DNA from: a virus
Reading direction: 5' to 3' (one strand)
DNA length: 23,254 nt
Virus record (IMG/VR): IMGVR_UViG_3300027754_000456
Location: 1-23,254 of that record
Shown: piece by piece, positions 21,501 through 23,254 of the stretch
Numbering within the stretch: the first letter of the stretch is position 1
Layout: every line of letters starts with the position of its first letter
The notes under the pieces: generated by a model
Told to the model about the DNA's origin: nothing
The model's input: the letters and a program-made list of their open reading frames with translations, nothing else
Databases searched by the model: none
Program-made: the position numbers and the translations under genes

Positions 21501-22092
21501 TATCGAAATGCCAACAGTGGTTGTCGGCGCGTGGTTTTTAATTAGCGGAACGCAAAATTTAACCGCCATTTCTGTTTTGTCCGAAGGTGTTTGCGGCGCG
21601 GGCGGGGAGTGGACGCAAATTCAAGACACCGACAGCCTTGAGATTCGCACGGTTTTAGATCTTGGCGATCAATTGAGCGCGCTTCCACCAACAATCTCGA
21701 CCATGGTGACAAACGGTGAGGCTTCGGTTTTGTATAAAACGGTCAAAACGGAAAACTACAACGGGATTGAATATTCGGTAAGTTCTGCTGGCACTTACTG
21801 TTGCGGTGCAATTGATTCAGTGGATCCTACCATTTGCCACGGAACATGGTTTCACGACGGCGCAACGCACGGCTACAACTTCCCTTCCCTTGGTAGTGCT
21901 GAAACAATTTGCAGAGTGAGCGATGGGTTGCAAATTCACGATCCTGCGCTTGAATTTACACCGAGAGGCGTGTCATTCATCCAAGGCGACGGCGGCGCGT
22001 CTGGGGGTTGTTCTGGAGGTTGGGCGGCTTATCTTGTCGTTGACGTGCTTGGATCCGCGTTTGACCGTGTGCTCAAAATACCTTTGACCTAA
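18541..22092 (+). CDS. very large tail-tip / baseplate protein (1183 aa), function unresolved
   Basis: This is the largest gene of the window, starting at GTG 18541, five bases after the previous stop. Its length and position (after the tape measure and tip proteins, before the fibre) correspond to the central tip or receptor-binding protein of siphoviruses. I cannot match it to lambda J or a lysin. It is not repetitive, has many Cys residues and Gly/Asn/Ser loops (e.g. CPDGTVPLEF near 196; CCGAIDS; GGASGGCSGG near the end) and no membrane segment. A zinc or disulphide-stabilised secreted-type fold is possible. It is followed with overlap by the zinc-ribbon gene (ATG in the stop at 22092). 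Confidence 0.6.
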   Translation: MATTFPTSPSVEVGEVLSSTKLAQQADAVNARLRSGLGEPWRIVFLMASLFRQMRNPEGTAFPPQFEFFRFYQHLDPSVGQWGAPVGDPGGINVTSSLASFIYGVDSANIDSEYSNLQSVPLLTTDDTPPTTPSEFWTLAKRQRGAVELVTGYSAAPMLDASDKFWQLYQGPRSPHGNAFGALLPGPSEASPCPDGTVPLEFKLTKIGSNPVVTVSWTTDCDLTPVTGTQVGTNVAFIFATETLWYVVKINGSFETFPRSEYIEGPYTEQAKLRKTSAKMLDRVIALFASEFRGSLEQRELLSDRLSYAFDYQRFFTSQYLLAPARGQVVGDSIIPLYPQAKMDCSETNAKGARLTFNGGGGYPVTSGFVIASAIVRAFGLPLSSLTIDFRVGENIAEQLSIFLDSTGNGEALHTFSNPPKAGSALIVTIGDRIEGKAGARIEAEFAELKEHKPTIWDAYTLIRLSTGAVASVESQGTTETGAKEVFRSYVTKGCVTSINGALSFPDAPENINQSAIYETARRLSKNVRIIPRQQLLGYEVTGGKSILYFKRHAFNLGFVDAFEGIAPTAAEILKNANANGIRAVAPSGGWSNEWLMGVDFKNSSGFNNNTSQFRPEVYSDYFALNNRCLFHSASLASGVNSRTRNHFVPGLANVATSTLNGNLIAEAPSSWNYGPTDNYGSSLNLEVCGAMDTDCITNRLNFYKSCRIYEPWPEIESVTSQMEGGVEVAKITFKGRIRSTVGETWGAPATISRDISTWNITDLKAEPFRCDENGIREYLWMQSSGVKCEFNQAGNFALDATLASLPSGLAGACFPDFLFVKLIEKPFADDNTAQDTKDSPVTFDQEVAKEVYLRAICESFVDKLTTVNLNCVTNFSGVYNYTFENLQHQAHGNQWLPLMSKGDRPDAPRGFWPVPNTVLRAERFNQFSQAVNLLDTIPLMIPIKVEGRLTTKSGTKLHTGIGWPNPADACAVPNVAAVRALVEISNIEMPTVVVGAWFLISGTQNLTAISVLSEGVCGAGGEWTQIQDTDSLEIRTVLDLGDQLSALPPTISTMVTNGEASVLYKTVKTENYNGIEYSVSSAGTYCCGAIDSVDPTICHGTWFHDGATHGYNFPSLGSAETICRVSDGLQIHDPALEFTPRGVSFIQGDGGASGGCSGGWAAYLVVDVLGSAFDRVLKIPLT

Positions 22093-22361
22093 TGATTTTT
22101 AAAATAACAAAAAAGTCAGGCATCAACTGCAAACAAATGATTTCAAACGTTTCACGAGACGCTGTTAGGGCTGCGACGTTGGCTTTGCAAGGCAAGAGGG
22201 TTGCGGCAACAGGCGCAGAGATTGCGGCGCGGGTGCTCGTGTGCAGCACTTGCCCAGCGTTCGACGCAACGATGAACAGGTGCAAGGATTGCGGCTGCTT
22301 TCTGCGATTTAAGCAAGGGCTGGCATCATCTCGGTGCCCAAGAGATTTGTGGGCAGTTTGA
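22092..22361 (+). CDS. small zinc-ribbon protein in tail region (89 aa)
   Basis: The C-terminal half holds LVCSTCPAFDATMNRCKDCG, then CFLRFKQGLASSRCPRDLW: Cys pairs CSTC and CKDCGC, plus a single C before PRDLW. This CxxC...CxxCGC...CP..W arrangement is a small zinc-binding module that recurs near tail or tip genes of many phages. The N-terminal half is basic and helical. It overlaps the preceding gene by one base. It may help assemble the tip or the fibre that follows; this is inference, the motif is seen. Confidence 0.65.
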   Translation: MIFKITKKSGINCKQMISNVSRDAVRAATLALQGKRVAATGAEIAARVLVCSTCPAFDATMNRCKDCGCFLRFKQGLASSRCPRDLWAV

Positions 22362-22374
22362 TTTGAAGGCTTTT

Positions 22375-23254
22375 ATGATGAGACTCGCGCTTAGGTTCCT
22401 GATTATTTTACTTTTAACGACTGCCGCTGTAAACGCTCAGCAGCTCGTGATTGGCGTGGGCACAACTGCTAACGATGGATCAGGTGATCCAGTCCGCACG
22501 GCGTTTCAAAAGGCTAATACCAACTTCACTGCTGTCTTTTTGAACATTTTGACGGTTTCAAATACCGTTACCTCAACTGTTGCAAATTTAACAACAGTTT
22601 CAAACTCTGTGGGAACCGTTGCGGCAAACCTGACAACCGTTTCAAACTCGGTCGGTGTCGTGGCTGGGAATTTGACAACAGTTTCAAACGCTGTGACGGT
22701 CAACACGGCAAACTTGACAACGGTTTCAAACGCTGTGACGGTCAACACTGGCAATTTGACAACGGTGTCCAACTCGGTTGGAACTGTTGCTGCAAATTTA
22801 ACGGTGGTTTCAAATTCTTTGACGACGGTTTCTAATTCTTTGACCGGCAAAATCAACGCACAAACAGGCACCACCTACTCTTTTCTGATCGGTGACGCTG
22901 GGAAATTAACGACGTTCAGCAACGCCAGCTCAGTCGCTGTGACCCTTGGATTCATCGGGCCGTTTGCTGACGGCACAGTTTTCCACGCAAAAAACATCGG
23001 AGCTGGGGTTGTCACGATTACTCCCACGGGGGCAACGATTGATTTTGCTGCAACACTGATTTTGACCAAGGGGCAATCTGCTTCGATTTTCTCAGATGGG
23101 ACAAATTACAGAACGACGTTGATTCACCCGAATATTTCAACGGAGCTTTTTGCAAATGTTTTGAATGTTGCCAACCCAGCCTCTCCTTCAACGGCTCAAA
23201 GAGTTGACCTTTATTCGTCAACGGATTCAATTCAGACACCTGCAAACTACGCCA
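22375..23254 (+). CDS. tail fibre-like protein with N-terminal signal peptide (3' end outside window)
   Basis: The frame runs from ATG 22375 (or 22378) to the window end: 293 codons, partial. Residues 1-21 have an Arg, a hydrophobic core (LRFLIILLLTTAAVNA) and an Ala-type cleavage site, like a Sec signal peptide. Next comes VIGVGTTANDGSGDPVRTAF and QKANTNF, a well-known motif of phage tail-fibre and virion proteins. Then follow 14-residue repeats (NLTTVSNSVGTVAA) typical of a trimeric coiled-coil shaft, and a beta-rich segment (AGVVTITPTGATIDF, LTKGQSASIFSDGTNYRTTL) typical of phage fibre tips. A signal peptide on a phage fibre is unusual. An AAGG lies shortly before the start. The C-terminal receptor domain is outside the window. 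Confidence 0.75.
   Translation, partial: MMRLALRFLIILLLTTAAVNAQQLVIGVGTTANDGSGDPVRTAFQKANTNFTAVFLNILTVSNTVTSTVANLTTVSNSVGTVAANLTTVSNSVGVVAGNLTTVSNAVTVNTANLTTVSNAVTVNTGNLTTVSNSVGTVAANLTVVSNSLTTVSNSLTGKINAQTGTTYSFLIGDAGKLTTFSNASSVAVTLGFIGPFADGTVFHAKNIGAGVVTITPTGATIDFAATLILTKGQSASIFSDGTNYRTTLIHPNISTELFANVLNVANPASPSTAQRVDLYSSTDSIQTPANYA
22585..22794 (+). repeat. five tandem 42-base coding repeats (14 aa) in the fibre shaft
   Basis: Units begin at 22585, 22627, 22669, 22711 and 22753, exactly 42 bases apart, with a partial sixth from 22795. Each encodes a version of NLTTVSNSVGTVAA. Units 3 and 4 (AVTVNT versions) are nearest to each other. Such units set coiled-coil length and may change by slippage or unequal recombination. 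Confidence 0.8.

Noticed and set aside
22506-22874. Minus-strand frame of 122 codons over the fibre repeats
   Set aside because: It is open only because the 42-base repeat lacks stops on the other strand; the product is a meaningless repeat of Val/Lys/Glu/Thr.
1-23254. Lysogeny, lysis, CRISPR, anti-CRISPR or defence-island genes
   Set aside because: No integrase, CI-like repressor, endolysin, spaced direct-repeat array or recognised defence protein could be seen; the window is phage replication, packaging and structural content.

Overview
The window is part of a tailed dsDNA bacteriophage (or prophage) genome of siphovirus type. The host cannot be fixed from sequence alone. Modest A/G-rich ribosome binding sites, many starts without a Shine-Dalgarno, and a leucine-rich-repeat/RNA-polymerase-alpha-CTD fusion make a Verrucomicrobiota/Planctomycetota-like or Bacteroidota-like host conceivable, but this is a weak inference. 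No integrase, repressor, tRNA, rRNA, CRISPR array or insertion sequence is visible.

Two arms diverge from a roughly 240-base region at 3167-3407. The leftward arm (minus strand, 3166 down to 1) looks like an early accessory/recombination operon. In transcription order it holds an alanine-rich protein, three small proteins of unknown role, a tiny putative ribbon-helix-helix protein, a tiny membrane protein, a RecT-like annealing protein and the start of a RecE-like exonuclease that runs off the window. One of the three unknowns ends in a domain closely resembling the C-terminal domain of RNA polymerase alpha. Genes here are separated by related double-hairpin spacers whose stems show compensatory base changes, and two of the proteins share a duplicated N-terminal domain.

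The rightward arm begins with ssb, driven by a sigma70-like promoter placed so that the mRNA may be leaderless. About 360 bases of hairpin-rich non-coding DNA follow, then an unknown gene, a MerR/excisionase-type HTH protein, two tandem paralogous small proteins ending in sliding-clamp-like motifs, and another unknown.

From 6757 the packaging and virion genes run in lambda-like order: small and large (GpA-type) terminase, gpW-like joiner, lambda-type portal, S49 capsid protease, scaffold-like coiled coil, decoration-like protein, major capsid protein, and a strong intrinsic terminator. Connector and tail genes come next: head-completion candidate, HK97-gp10-like protein, tail-terminator-like protein, major tail protein candidate, chaperone-position protein and a short tape measure. 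The window ends with tail-tip genes: two unknown structural proteins, a jelly-roll-like small protein, a 1183-residue protein, a small zinc-ribbon protein and the beginning of a fibre that carries an apparent Sec signal peptide and 14-residue repeats.

The observations most worth following are the alpha-CTD fusion protein, the covarying intercistronic hairpins, the signal-peptide-bearing fibre, the structured region after ssb, and a roughly four-fold excess of GGATCC.
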